Below are positions 1 to 6,150 of a stretch of DNA of 9,920 nucleotides, piece after piece. The notes beneath the pieces are model-generated. The model did no database searches and was not told the DNA's origin. It was given only the letters and a program-made list of their open reading frames with translations. The DNA is from Gammaproteobacteria bacterium. GTDB taxonomy: Bacteria; Pseudomonadota; Gammaproteobacteria; Steroidobacterales; GCA-2729495. The translations under genes were made by a program, and so were the position numbers. Every line of letters begins with the position of its first letter. Position 1 is the first letter of the stretch. The DNA is taken from the NCBI GenBank assembly GCA_023150055.1, contig JAKLLP010000053.1, positions 1 to 9,920 on the forward strand, written 5' to 3'.

Positions 1-586
1 CCCAGGCGTGTGCTTCAGTTCGCCAGGTGAGGATCAGCCGGTTGGTGAACAACCAGTCGTAGTCGGCCTGCAGACGCGCGCCGACCTGCCCGCGCTCGCC
101 GGCATATGCCGTCGCCTCGACATGGAACCACTGCGGCGCGAGCCCCTGCACGCCAAACGCGGCATAGGTTCGCGCTGGCCCGGGGCCAACGTCGTGACGC
201 ACACCGGCGACGAGATCCCACCAGGCTGCCACGGGGCGGCCGTAGAGAATCTCGGTTTGCGCCTCTCCGGAACTGCCGGATGCTCGCTCGCCCTCGCTGC
301 GCAGCCAGAGCCGGTTCATGGAGTATCCGGCCCATGCGGTGGCATCCCACTTCAGCGCATCGTCGCCGGACCCGCCCTGCCACTCGAACTGCTCGGCGAG
401 AAGCATTGCGGTGAGCGGATCGTGCTCCATGTGCGCGTGCAGATCCGTGCCGGACACGTCCGGGAACGCCGCAGCGCGCGCCTCGGGCGTGACGGGTGGC
501 AGCGGTTCGGCCGCCCTGGCCGGTGCGAGAACCGCGAGGCAGCCGAGTGTCATGGCGAACCAATTCAGCGCGCTTCGCTCAACCAT
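1..586 (-). CDS. copB: Copper resistance protein B, outer-membrane (C-terminus beyond left edge)
   Basis: CopB-family outer-membrane protein that works with periplasmic CopA in copper tolerance. Only the first ~195 residues are in the window and the frame is open at the left edge. The start ATG (584-586) has a strong GAGGAGG ribosome site 6 bases upstream and overlaps the copA stop, so the two are translationally coupled. The first ~26 residues form a signal peptide (hydrophobic core FAMTLGCLAVLAPARA). A short acidic/His stretch with HAHMEHDPL follows, then the beta-strand region with family-typical phrases: EQFEWQGGSGDDALKW, AAWWDLVAGVRHD, AFGVQGLAPQWF and YDWLFTNRLIL. The Met/His-rich linker seen in many CopB proteins is very short here. 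Copper resistance through CopB is known for the family; copper binding by this copy is inferred. Antisense and shifted frames over this stretch give only Arg-rich, non-protein-like translations. Confidence 0.9.
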   Translation of the reverse strand, partial: MVERSALNWFAMTLGCLAVLAPARAAEPLPPVTPEARAAAFPDVSGTDLHAHMEHDPLTAMLLAEQFEWQGGSGDDALKWDATAWAGYSMNRLWLRSEGERASGSSGEAQTEILYGRPVAAWWDLVAGVRHDVGPGPARTYAAFGVQGLAPQWFHVEATAYAGERGQVGARLQADYDWLFTNRLILTWRTEAHAW

Positions 587-2342
587 GACGGCCCTCCTCG
601 TCCACGATGACAGCCAGCATCATGCTGTTCTCCATGTGCAGCATGAGGTGGCAGTGGAACGGCCAGCGGCCGAGGGCATCTGCTGTCACGCGGAAGGAGT
701 TCACGTGACCCGGCTTCACGCTCACGGTGTGCTTGCGCACCTTGAAGCCGCCCTGCTCGTCCTCGAGATCGGACCACATGCCGTGCAGGTGGATCGGGTG
801 CTCCATCATGCCGTCGTTCACCAGCACGATGCGCAGGCGCTCACCGTAGTTGAACCGCAGCGGCTCGGCTTCCATGAACCCGACGCCGTTGAACGACCAG
901 AGATACCGGTCCATGTGCCCGGTGAGATGCAGCTCGATGCTGCGCCCCGGGTCACGCCCGTCCGGATCAGGAAATATGCTCGTCAGGTCCGCATAGGTCA
1001 GTACACGCCGGCCGTTGTCGCGCAGACCGACGCCGGGATCGTCGAGGCGCGCAGTCGGCGTGCCGGTGCGCATGTCCACGGTGGGTCCAAACTCCGCCGG
1101 CGCATGCGTGATTCCCTTCGGCAGCACGGCGATGGCGCTCATTGCGCTCATCGCCGCCATGTCGTGCCCGGCGTGCTCGCCGCCGCCCGCCGCGCCGCCG
1201 TGGCCCATGTCGGCCATGGTCAGCAGCACTCGCCGGTCGGGCTCGGGTACGGGCGCGCTCATGCCCGGTCGCGGCGCGAGCGTGCCGCGGGCATAACCGC
1301 TGCGGTCGGCGGACTGGGCAAAGATCGTGTAGGCGGCCTCGTCGGCCGGCGTGACGATTACGTCGTAGGTTTCACCCGGAGCAATGCGGAATTCATCGAC
1401 TGTAACCGGATCCACCTCCTGGCCGTCGGCGGCGACGACTGTGAGATCGAGACCGGGTATGCGCACGTCGAAAATACTCATCGCCCCGGCGTTGATGAAG
1501 CGCAGGCGCAGGCGCTCGCCGTGCCGGTAGAGGCCAGTCCAGTTTCCCGCCGGGGTCGTGCCGTTCATCAGGTAGGTGTAGGTCACGGCGCTGACGTCGG
1601 CGAGATCCGTGCGATTCATGCGCATCTCGCCCCAGGTCCGGCTCTCGGCCGCCGCAACGGCTAAACCTTTGGCGCGCGCGTCGCGCAGAAAGTCGCCGAC
1701 GGTGGGCTGCGAGCGGTTGTAGTAGTCGGCCTGCTTCTTGAGCTTGCGCAGGATGGCGACAGGATCCTCGTCGCTCCAGTCCGAGAGCATCACCGTGTAG
1801 TCGCGCTCGGCACGCAGGGCGGCGAGATCGCGCGGCACGATCACGAGCGGGCCGTAGAGCCCGGTCTGCTCCTGGAACCCGGAGTGGCTGTGATACCAGT
1901 AGGTGCCGCTCTGGCGCAGGCGAAAGCGGTACTCGAAGGTCTCGCCCGGATCGATGCCGGTGAAGCTGAAGCCCGGCGCGCCGTCCATGGCCGCCGGCAG
2001 CAGGATGCCGTGCCAGTGGATCGAGGTCGGCGCGGTCAGGCGATTGGTCACGCGAATGCGCACGTCATCGCCCTCGCGCCAGCGCAGTAGCGGCCCCGGC
2101 ACCGAGCCGTTAATCGCCGTCGCCAGTCGTGCGCGGCCGGTGAAATTAACCGGCAACTCGCCGATGGTCAGCTCGACGTCACTGCTGCTGATTGCGCCCG
2201 ACTCGCCCGACGGCGCAGCCCACGCGGTGCTGCGCCACAGGCCAGCGGCAACGCCGCCAGCGGCCAGTCCCTGCACGAAGGTCCGGCGGGTCAGCCCGCG
2301 GGATGGAATTGCCGGGGGCCTCGGCCCCCTGTAGGTACGCAT
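579..2342 (-). CDS. copA: Copper resistance multicopper oxidase CopA, Tat-exported
   Basis: Periplasmic multicopper oxidase of the CopA family (587 residues, normal length), thought to oxidise Cu(I) or sequester copper. A twin-arginine signal lies at residues 19-35 (RRTFVQGLAAGG), so it is exported folded. Three cupredoxin domains carry the four copper motifs: HWHG (109-112), YHSHSG (150-155), HPIHLHG (515-521) and HCHLMLHMENSM (563-574). Together these supply the type 2/3 histidines and the type 1 ligands H515, C564, H569 and M574. All expected ligands are present, so the enzyme should be active. The Met/His-rich insert near 376-402 (MADMGHGG, EHAGHDMAAMSAMSA) is shorter than in plasmid-type CopA. 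The start ATG is preceded by GAGGAG with 7-base spacing. It lies 52 bases after the small upstream gene and overlaps copB by 8 bases, consistent with one operon. This is not the P-type ATPase that shares the name copA. Confidence 0.97.
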   Translation of the reverse strand: MRTYRGPRPPAIPSRGLTRRTFVQGLAAGGVAAGLWRSTAWAAPSGESGAISSSDVELTIGELPVNFTGRARLATAINGSVPGPLLRWREGDDVRIRVTNRLTAPTSIHWHGILLPAAMDGAPGFSFTGIDPGETFEYRFRLRQSGTYWYHSHSGFQEQTGLYGPLVIVPRDLAALRAERDYTVMLSDWSDEDPVAILRKLKKQADYYNRSQPTVGDFLRDARAKGLAVAAAESRTWGEMRMNRTDLADVSAVTYTYLMNGTTPAGNWTGLYRHGERLRLRFINAGAMSIFDVRIPGLDLTVVAADGQEVDPVTVDEFRIAPGETYDVIVTPADEAAYTIFAQSADRSGYARGTLAPRPGMSAPVPEPDRRVLLTMADMGHGGAAGGGEHAGHDMAAMSAMSAIAVLPKGITHAPAEFGPTVDMRTGTPTARLDDPGVGLRDNGRRVLTYADLTSIFPDPDGRDPGRSIELHLTGHMDRYLWSFNGVGFMEAEPLRFNYGERLRIVLVNDGMMEHPIHLHGMWSDLEDEQGGFKVRKHTVSVKPGHVNSFRVTADALGRWPFHCHLMLHMENSMMLAVIVDEEGRHG

Positions 2343-2394
2343 GACACCTCTCCTCGATTGAAACCGGAAACAGACGGTTCAGCCGAAGAGCGGT

Positions 2395-2775
2395 CTAGTT
2401 GCGCAGGTTGCAGAAGCGAATGGTAAGGGGTGGGCCGGTGGTCAATGCGCGCAGCTGCGCACCGACGCTGGAGGACGAGCGTCCCACGTCCGCAGGAAGC
2501 ATCGCGATAAGGCCGCCGGTGTGCGGCGCGTCCGCTGCCTGCGGCAAACCGGCGTTCAGCTCCATCGATATCTCGCAATCGATGGCCTGCACTTCATGAC
2601 ATGACGCAGCATGGTCGGGCATGCCGCTGTGATCGCAGTGCTCCACACCGGCGTCCGGCATGGCCGGCATGTCAGCGACACAGGGCTGGACAAGCAGGCC
2701 CAACCAGGCCAACACAACCCCCGCCACGACGCGGCGTTTCCGGCTCTCGCGACGAATTGTTGCAGCGGAAATCAC
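2395..2775 (-). CDS. Small secreted Met/His/Cys-rich protein at head of the copper operon
   Basis: A 126-residue protein read from a GTG start; the frame is closed by a stop 10 codons upstream and contains no nearby ATG. A basic n-region (RRESRKRR) and hydrophobic core (VVAGVVLAWLGLLVQPCVA) form a signal peptide, with likely cleavage near residue 34. The cysteine in QPC lacks a proper lipobox, so it is probably not a lipoprotein. The mature N-terminus is packed with possible copper ligands: M36, M39, H46, C47, H49, M52, H55, C59, H60 and C67. The tail is GPPLTIRFCNLRN. No strong ribosome site is visible before the GTG. Position, strand and ligand content suggest a copper chaperone or regulator in the slot where copL-like genes sit, but I do not recognise the family with certainty. 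Confidence 0.75.
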   Translation of the reverse strand: MISAATIRRESRKRRVVAGVVLAWLGLLVQPCVADMPAMPDAGVEHCDHSGMPDHAASCHEVQAIDCEISMELNAGLPQAADAPHTGGLIAMLPADVGRSSSSVGAQLRALTTGPPLTIRFCNLRN

Positions 2776-2811
2776 GAAAACAGGAAGCGCCTTGTTGCGA
2801 CTAACTTAACC

Positions 2812-2840
2812 ATTATAAGTCTACGCCCGTTGCCGTGGTG
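2812..2840 (-). promoter_or_regulatory. Candidate promoter of the copper operon
   Basis: Read on the minus strand, a perfect TATAAT (2812-2817) lies 36 bases before the GTG start at 2775. At 17-base spacing the -35 position (2835-2840) reads CACCAC, which is poor, so an activator would probably be needed. I found no convincing CopR/CusR-type or full CueR-type palindrome beside it. The -10 element is directly visible; its use is inferred. Confidence 0.35.
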
Positions 2841-3010
2841 ACGGAAGGTAAAGCCAGATCCGCATCATTCCACAGCTCTGGCCGGTACTGCGCCATGACT
2901 GGGCCGTGACTTCCGGCAACTGCGCCCTCTCCGTACCACCACTGCGAGCACTGTGCGGAACGAACATCCTGCTTCACACCGGCTGCCACCCGACCTCCGA
3001 AAGGGTCAGC

Positions 3011-3026
3011 TTCACGGTGTCGTGAA
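3011..3026. repeat. 16-base perfect dyad TTCACG-GTGT-CGTGAA
   Basis: Two 6-base arms (3011-3016 and 3021-3026) are exact inverted copies around a 4-base centre, 71 bases before the HEPN gene start. It could be an operator or an RNA hairpin. No run of T follows, so it is a poor terminator. Its role is unknown. Confidence 0.5.
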
Positions 3027-3097
3027 CTCCTCAACCGGGGGTATGCTGATTGCGTCTTCGCTGAGCCACGACGATCCAAGCGCCAACTGGCCTCATC

Positions 3098-4579
3098 ATG
3101 AAACGAACCACTCGGCACGAGGAACGGTATACCAGAATGACTCTCCAGACGCCGGCCGGGCCGGTGGATGACGTCCTTTGCCAAGTCCTGATCCCGCCGC
3201 CCGGAACCGATAAACCGCAGGTGCAGTTTCGACCCACACCGCAGCAATACCCGCGCCTCGAAGGTCCGCAACTCACCAGTCTTCGCGGTCCGCTTCGAGC
3301 CGTTGATGGCACGGTGATCGGTGAAGTTCGATGCCAAGCAGCCTGGGTGCGACACGCCGAACAGCGCTTTCGTGGCAGTCATCAGGAGGCCTTGGTCGAG
3401 GCTGAGGCTGTGGATTTCGAGATGACGCAGTTCATCGGGTCTGAGAGTGAGGCCGCACCCACAAAGGCGTGGTTCTGGGTCACCTCGAATCGACTGCTGA
3501 CACCCTGGGTTCTGCGAACCCCGGAGGCATCAGGTGCTATTTCGGTTGAGCGTCCGGAGCTGGTCACGGTTGCTCTGACGCGGGGCATCCAGATTCAGTT
3601 CGATTTGCAATATGACACCTGGCATGAGGACGAGGCGCTGCATCAGTCTGGGCGTCTCGTGGCAACGGCCACCCTTCCCAATGGCTCTGTCGAAACCGAC
3701 CTATTGCACGAGCTCGATGACCTGCTGCTGCTCGGCTCATTCCTGGCCCGACGGCGCACCGTCTGCAGCGGCTGGACGTTGTCCGCCCCGGGGCGCGTAA
3801 CCCGGCAGTTTCGCGGGGATGTGGGCTCCCCCAGCGGCTTTGAACTGCCCAGCCTGCACGACGGCATCGTGAAACGCGGGCAGCTCGGCGATTTTCTCAA
3901 GACTGCCTGGCCGGCATTTCAACGACTCCAGGACCCCGAGCCTATCCGTCACGTCATCTACACCTGCGTGCCGAATGAACGGCCGATCCTACAAAGCGAC
4001 GTCATGGCGCTGTTCTCCAGCCTGGAGGACTTCTTGTTCTCGTACCGACACCAAAGCGGCCTGGCGCATATCGTGCCGCCGCGCTCCTGGAAGGCACTCC
4101 GCAACGAGATTAAGGTCGCCATCGGCAATACCTCGGACCCTCCCCTTGAGCAGCACCAGCGGGACTGGCTGAACCAGAATCTGTCAGGTCTGAACCGCAT
4201 GCCGCTGCGGGTGGTCTTCGATCGCCTGGTACAGCAGTTGCGTATCGACGTCAGTGATCTCTGGCCCCTATTCGACCACCGGGAGGGCCCCAGCATTTAC
4301 CAGGTGCGCAATCGTCTGGTCCACGGTGGCGGATTTCCGGGAGATGCCGTCTTTGCACTCACCTACGTGACCGAGCACCTACGCTGGCTGCTGGAGCGGA
4401 TCGTGCTCGCCGTCCTACAGTGGCCTGTGGCCGAGAGCGATGTGGCACCCGATAAGCTAGCGCAGGGCTATACCGGCATGCTTGAGTGGCGAGATGCCCG
4501 GCAGCGCCTACAGCAGGCCTTTACCCGCACCACAGCGACACCCGCAGATCCTGATCCCGATGACTGCGACTCGCCGTGA
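3098..4579 (+). CDS. HEPN-domain protein, ApeA-like; candidate anti-phage RNase
   Basis: A 493-residue protein without signal peptide or membrane segments. The C-terminal ~200 residues look like a HEPN domain: helices containing ALFSSLEDFLFSYRHQS (304-320), then VRNRLVHGGGF (403-413), which gives the R404-N405-x3-H409 signature of metal-independent HEPN RNases. The N-terminal ~230 residues look beta-rich (WFWVTSNRLLTPWVL, IQIQFDLQYDTW) and would be a sensor or binding region. This layout and size match ApeA-type abortive-infection proteins, in which the HEPN part cleaves RNA after phage sensing. The specific ApeA assignment is inference; the HEPN motif is seen. The first ATG (3098) lacks a clear ribosome site. 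The ATG at 3137 has GAGGA about 13 bases upstream, so the true start may be 13 residues later. It ends 28 bases from the convergent endonuclease gene, supporting a defence context. Confidence 0.75.
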   Translation: MKRTTRHEERYTRMTLQTPAGPVDDVLCQVLIPPPGTDKPQVQFRPTPQQYPRLEGPQLTSLRGPLRAVDGTVIGEVRCQAAWVRHAEQRFRGSHQEALVEAEAVDFEMTQFIGSESEAAPTKAWFWVTSNRLLTPWVLRTPEASGAISVERPELVTVALTRGIQIQFDLQYDTWHEDEALHQSGRLVATATLPNGSVETDLLHELDDLLLLGSFLARRRTVCSGWTLSAPGRVTRQFRGDVGSPSGFELPSLHDGIVKRGQLGDFLKTAWPAFQRLQDPEPIRHVIYTCVPNERPILQSDVMALFSSLEDFLFSYRHQSGLAHIVPPRSWKALRNEIKVAIGNTSDPPLEQHQRDWLNQNLSGLNRMPLRVVFDRLVQQLRIDVSDLWPLFDHREGPSIYQVRNRLVHGGGFPGDAVFALTYVTEHLRWLLERIVLAVLQWPVAESDVAPDKLAQGYTGMLEWRDARQRLQQAFTRTTATPADPDPDDCDSP

Positions 4580-4607
4580 GGGACACACTGCACCGGCGGA
4601 GTGCTGC

Positions 4608-5585
4608 CTACGCCACGCGCTCGATCAACCAGTCGAACAGTCCGGCCTGCAGCGTCATCTCGGCCAGCCGCGGCCCGACCCAGACGTGAATGGCGGCATC
4701 CGCCGGGCTGGGCAGGTTGCCCTGTGGCGAGTGGCAGACGAAGAACATGCGCTGGTACGTGGGGTCGGCCTGAAACCGCGCGATGTAGTCGTTGAGGATG
4801 GCCGCGGTCGCTCTGGATTTGACCTGTACGAAGGCGCGCTCGCCCGTACTGGGCTGCTCGAGGGCGAGGTCAATGTCCTTCTGGGTCCCGCCGACCGCGG
4901 AGAGCCGCCGCCAGCCGCTGCGCGCGAAGATCAGATCGACCAGCAGTTCGAAATCCGCCCAGTGCAGCTCGGCGATGAGCGCGCCGGCCACGGTAATCAG
5001 TTCCTGCTGCAGGGCGAGCGCGCGGCCGACCGTCGGGTCCTCCACCGCGTTGATCCGCCGCACCACATAGGCCTCGGCGGCCACCCGACAGATTGTCTGG
5101 CGGTAACCCGCCACCTGAGTCAGGCGGGTACTGAGGGCGGCCTGACTGAGGAGGCGGCCTGTACGGTCGGTGTTGCGCCAGGGGCTGAGCGTCGAGCGAT
5201 ACATGACCCCGTGCGCCTCCCCGTCCCCGCCGAGCCAGTGAACCTCCGGCGCTGCAAAGGCCCACCACAAGCAGCCCTCGGCGAAGGTGATCCACAGGCA
5301 GTCGGCCCCGGCGGTATGAAATTCGCGGATCTCGCGGGTGAAATCCCGCGCCTTGCCGGGATTGACCCCGCGGCTGTTGAGGAAATACCCCCGCACCGCC
5401 TCCCAGTCGCCCTCGGCCATCAACTCCCGGGCGACATCCGGGTAGCCGAACTCCAGGCGGTTCGCCTCGCGGCAGTGGGCAAACCAGCGCCCGCCGGGCC
5501 CGAGCTTGATGTAGCGAACCGCGGCCGGGGCGATGCGCGAGATGGGCTGTGGAATCGTCTCGGCCATGCCATCCAATGGATCCAT
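4608..5585 (-). CDS. PD-(D/E)XK (Mrr-like) restriction endonuclease with N-terminal recognition domain
   Basis: About 325 residues from the ATG at 5583-5585. The C-terminal half is a nuclease domain: helix HWADFELLVDLIFARSGW (208-225), then GTQKDIDLAL with acidic D237/D239, then AFVQVKS with Q254 and K256. This is the D...QxK form common in Mrr-type catalytic domains. The N-terminal half begins with RYIKLGPGGRW (24-34) and includes LWITFAEGCLWWAF (97-110). It resembles domains found ahead of such nucleases and probably recognises DNA or a DNA modification. The conserved tail GLFDWLIERVA suggests the protein is complete. The start is uncertain. ATG at 5567 is also possible. An ATG at 5663 in the same frame would overlap the controller gene and place its operator inside the coding region. 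None has a good ribosome site. It is divergent from the controller-like gene and shares its operator region. Target sequence, and whether it cuts modified DNA, cannot be read here. Confidence 0.8.
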   Translation of the reverse strand: MDPLDGMAETIPQPISRIAPAAVRYIKLGPGGRWFAHCREANRLEFGYPDVARELMAEGDWEAVRGYFLNSRGVNPGKARDFTREIREFHTAGADCLWITFAEGCLWWAFAAPEVHWLGGDGEAHGVMYRSTLSPWRNTDRTGRLLSQAALSTRLTQVAGYRQTICRVAAEAYVVRRINAVEDPTVGRALALQQELITVAGALIAELHWADFELLVDLIFARSGWRRLSAVGGTQKDIDLALEQPSTGERAFVQVKSRATAAILNDYIARFQADPTYQRMFFVCHSPQGNLPSPADAAIHVWVGPRLAEMTLQAGLFDWLIERVA

Positions 5586-5609
5586 ACCGCGGGGCCCAAG
5601 TCCAGCCAG

Positions 5610-5639
5610 TTGTGACTCATCGTCTGTAGATTCATAGTC
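5610..5639 (+). promoter_or_regulatory. Tandem controller (C-box) operator overlapping a promoter
   Basis: Two 11-base imperfect dyads lie in tandem: GACTCATCGTC (5614-5624) and GATTCATAGTC (5629-5639), separated by TGTA. Each differs by one base from GACT-CAT-AGTC. This matches the known C-box plan of a GACT/AGTC pair repeated after a short gap, with a TGTG lead-in (5611-5614). A promoter-like pair overlaps it: TTGTGA (5610-5615), 17 bases, CATAGT (5633-5638). Bound controller protein would therefore block this promoter. The operator ends 22 bases before the controller ATG and lies 28 bases upstream of the endonuclease ATG at 5585, so it could govern both. The motif is seen; binding by the neighbouring protein is inferred. 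Confidence 0.7.
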
Positions 5640-5646
5640 TACCTCC
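5633..5646 (-). promoter_or_regulatory. Strong ribosome site plus ATG on the minus strand, out of frame with the endonuclease
   Basis: On the minus strand GGAGGT (5641-5646) precedes ATG (5633-5635) by 5 bases, the best initiation signal in this region. The frame it opens runs 71 codons to 5420 and does not look like a protein after the first ~15 codons. It differs from the endonuclease frame, and one extra base near the GGGGCCC run (5591-5597) would join them. It may be a short leader peptide, a real or sequencing frameshift, or chance overlap with the operator. Confidence 0.35.
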
Positions 5647-5661
5647 GCGTTTCCTGTCGGC

Positions 5662-5880
5662 ATGGATATTCGCCGGCAGTTGGGCCGCAACGTCCGTCGT
5701 TTACGCGAGGCCAAGGGCTGGTCGCAGGAGGCCTTAGGCTTCGAGGCCGAACTGCATCGGACCTACATCAGCGGCATCGAGCGCGGCGTGCGCAACCCCA
5801 CGGTGACCATCGTCGCCAAACTGGCCACCGCGCTCGGGGTGCCGCCGGCCCGGCTGCTGGCGAGCGGCCGGGGCCATTGA
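5662..5880 (+). CDS. XRE-family helix-turn-helix controller (C-protein-like)
   Basis: A 72-residue DNA-binding protein that is essentially one Cro/C1-type domain. Helices 2-3 (SQEALGFEAELHRTYISGIERG, residues 21-42) contain the phrase RTYISGIERG seen in restriction-modification C proteins, followed by RNPTVTIVAKLATALGV. C proteins are small dimers that bind tandem C-boxes to activate or repress their own gene and the endonuclease gene, delaying restriction until methylation is complete. Here a C-box pair lies 22 bases upstream of the ATG and the endonuclease is divergent, so that role is likely. No ribosome site is present, and weak or leaderless starts are common for C genes. The ATG sits in CATG, so an endonuclease-frame ATG is superimposed on the opposite strand. 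Similar XRE proteins also occur outside restriction systems, so the identification rests on operator plus neighbour. Confidence 0.85.
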   Translation: MDIRRQLGRNVRRLREAKGWSQEALGFEAELHRTYISGIERGVRNPTVTIVAKLATALGVPPARLLASGRGH

Positions 5881-5887
5881 ACAAAAT

Positions 5888-5907
5888 GCGCCGGCGTGCC
5901 GCGGCGC
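5888..5907 (+). terminator. GC-rich hairpin after the controller gene
   Basis: GCGCCG (5888-5893) pairs with CGGCGC (5902-5907) across an 8-base loop, beginning 8 bases after the controller stop. The following sequence TTGATTGT is only partly T-rich, so it is a weak intrinsic terminator at best. Confidence 0.4.
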
Positions 5908-5943
5908 TTGATTGTCGGCGTGATTTCGGTTTAGGCTTGACGC

Positions 5944-5982
5944 GCTGAATCCTCCGGCCTCGCCGGTTCCCACCGATTCAGC
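5944..5982 (+). repeat. Nested stem-loop 1 in the methyltransferase leader
   Basis: The outer arms GCTGAATC (5944-5951) and GATTCAGC (5975-5982) are exact inverted copies of 8 bases. Between them an inner perfect stem, CCGGC (5954-5958) and GCCGG (5962-5966), closes a 3-base loop. It lies in the 270-base gap between the controller and methyltransferase genes. It could be part of a 5' leader RNA, a small RNA, or a protein-binding site. Confidence 0.55.
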
Positions 5983-6032
5983 CGGGCGCGCAGGTTCCCT
6001 GCCGCACCAAGAAAAGGAGCTCCACCCGCGAC

Positions 6033-6046
6033 AGGTCCGCGGACCT
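6033..6046. repeat. 14-base perfect palindrome AGGTCCGCGGACCT
   Basis: A fully symmetric sequence with no spacer, located between the two nested stem-loops upstream of the methyltransferase. As DNA it suits a dimeric binding protein; as RNA it would form a tight hairpin only with loss of central pairs. A shorter palindrome, GGAGCTCC, lies just upstream at 6016-6023. Its function is unknown. Confidence 0.5.
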
Positions 6047-6078
6047 CGGCGTATGCCGATGTCTGCGGTGTAACGGTC

Positions 6079-6132
6079 GCGGATCCGGACGTTTTCTGGA
6101 CGCCTGAGAGTTCGTCCAGCGCCGCGATCCGC
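6079..6132 (+). repeat. Nested stem-loop 2 immediately before the methyltransferase
   Basis: The outer arms GCGGATC (6079-6085) and GATCCGC (6126-6132) are exact 7-base inverted copies. Within them the exact 7-base arms CTGGACG (6096-6102) and CGTCCAG (6113-6119) enclose a 10-base loop. The outer stem ends 6 bases before the GGAG ribosome site (6139-6142) of the methyltransferase, so folding could influence translation. The structure is inferred from exact complementarity. Confidence 0.55.
6101..6110 (+). repeat. Copy 1 of direct repeat CGCCTGAGAG
   Basis: The same ten bases recur at 9625-9634, downstream of the terminase gene, and the first eight also occur at 9454-9461 right after the terminase stop. 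The copies flank the methyltransferase-terminase cassette, but this one also overlaps stem-loop 2, and ten bases could match by chance. Confidence 0.3.
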
Positions 6133-6150
6133 AGTGATGGAGCAACGGAC

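Larger units (their letters stand above)
2776..3097. other. 322-base intergenic region between the copper operon and the HEPN gene
   Basis: The left end carries the candidate copper-operon promoter and the right end carries a 16-base dyad (3011-3026). The middle (about 2850-3005) has no supported gene. A minus-strand frame stays open from 3382 down to 2813, but it overlaps the HEPN gene antisense and does not look like a protein I know. This may be the junction where the defence genes joined the copper locus, but no target duplication or transposon end is visible. Confidence 0.5.

Noticed and set aside
15..563. 182-codon minus-strand frame over the copB region
   Set aside because: The translation is Arg-rich and non-protein-like; the CopB frame starting at 586 fits the family and is coupled to copA.
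318..1664. 448-codon plus-strand open frame antisense to copA
   Set aside because: CopA has every copper ligand and a Tat signal in the opposite strand; long antisense frames are expected in GC-rich genes, and this translation has no domain.
2291..2578. 95-codon minus-strand frame between copA and the small gene
   Set aside because: It overlaps both real genes in a different frame and has no signal peptide or ligand pattern.
2843..2849. ACCTTCC on the minus strand as a CueR-type copper operator
   Set aside because: Only one half-site is visible and the spacing to TATAAT is far too long for a MerR-family promoter.
2813..3382. 189-codon minus-strand frame across the intergenic region
   Set aside because: It overlaps the HEPN gene antisense by 285 bases and has no recognisable content.
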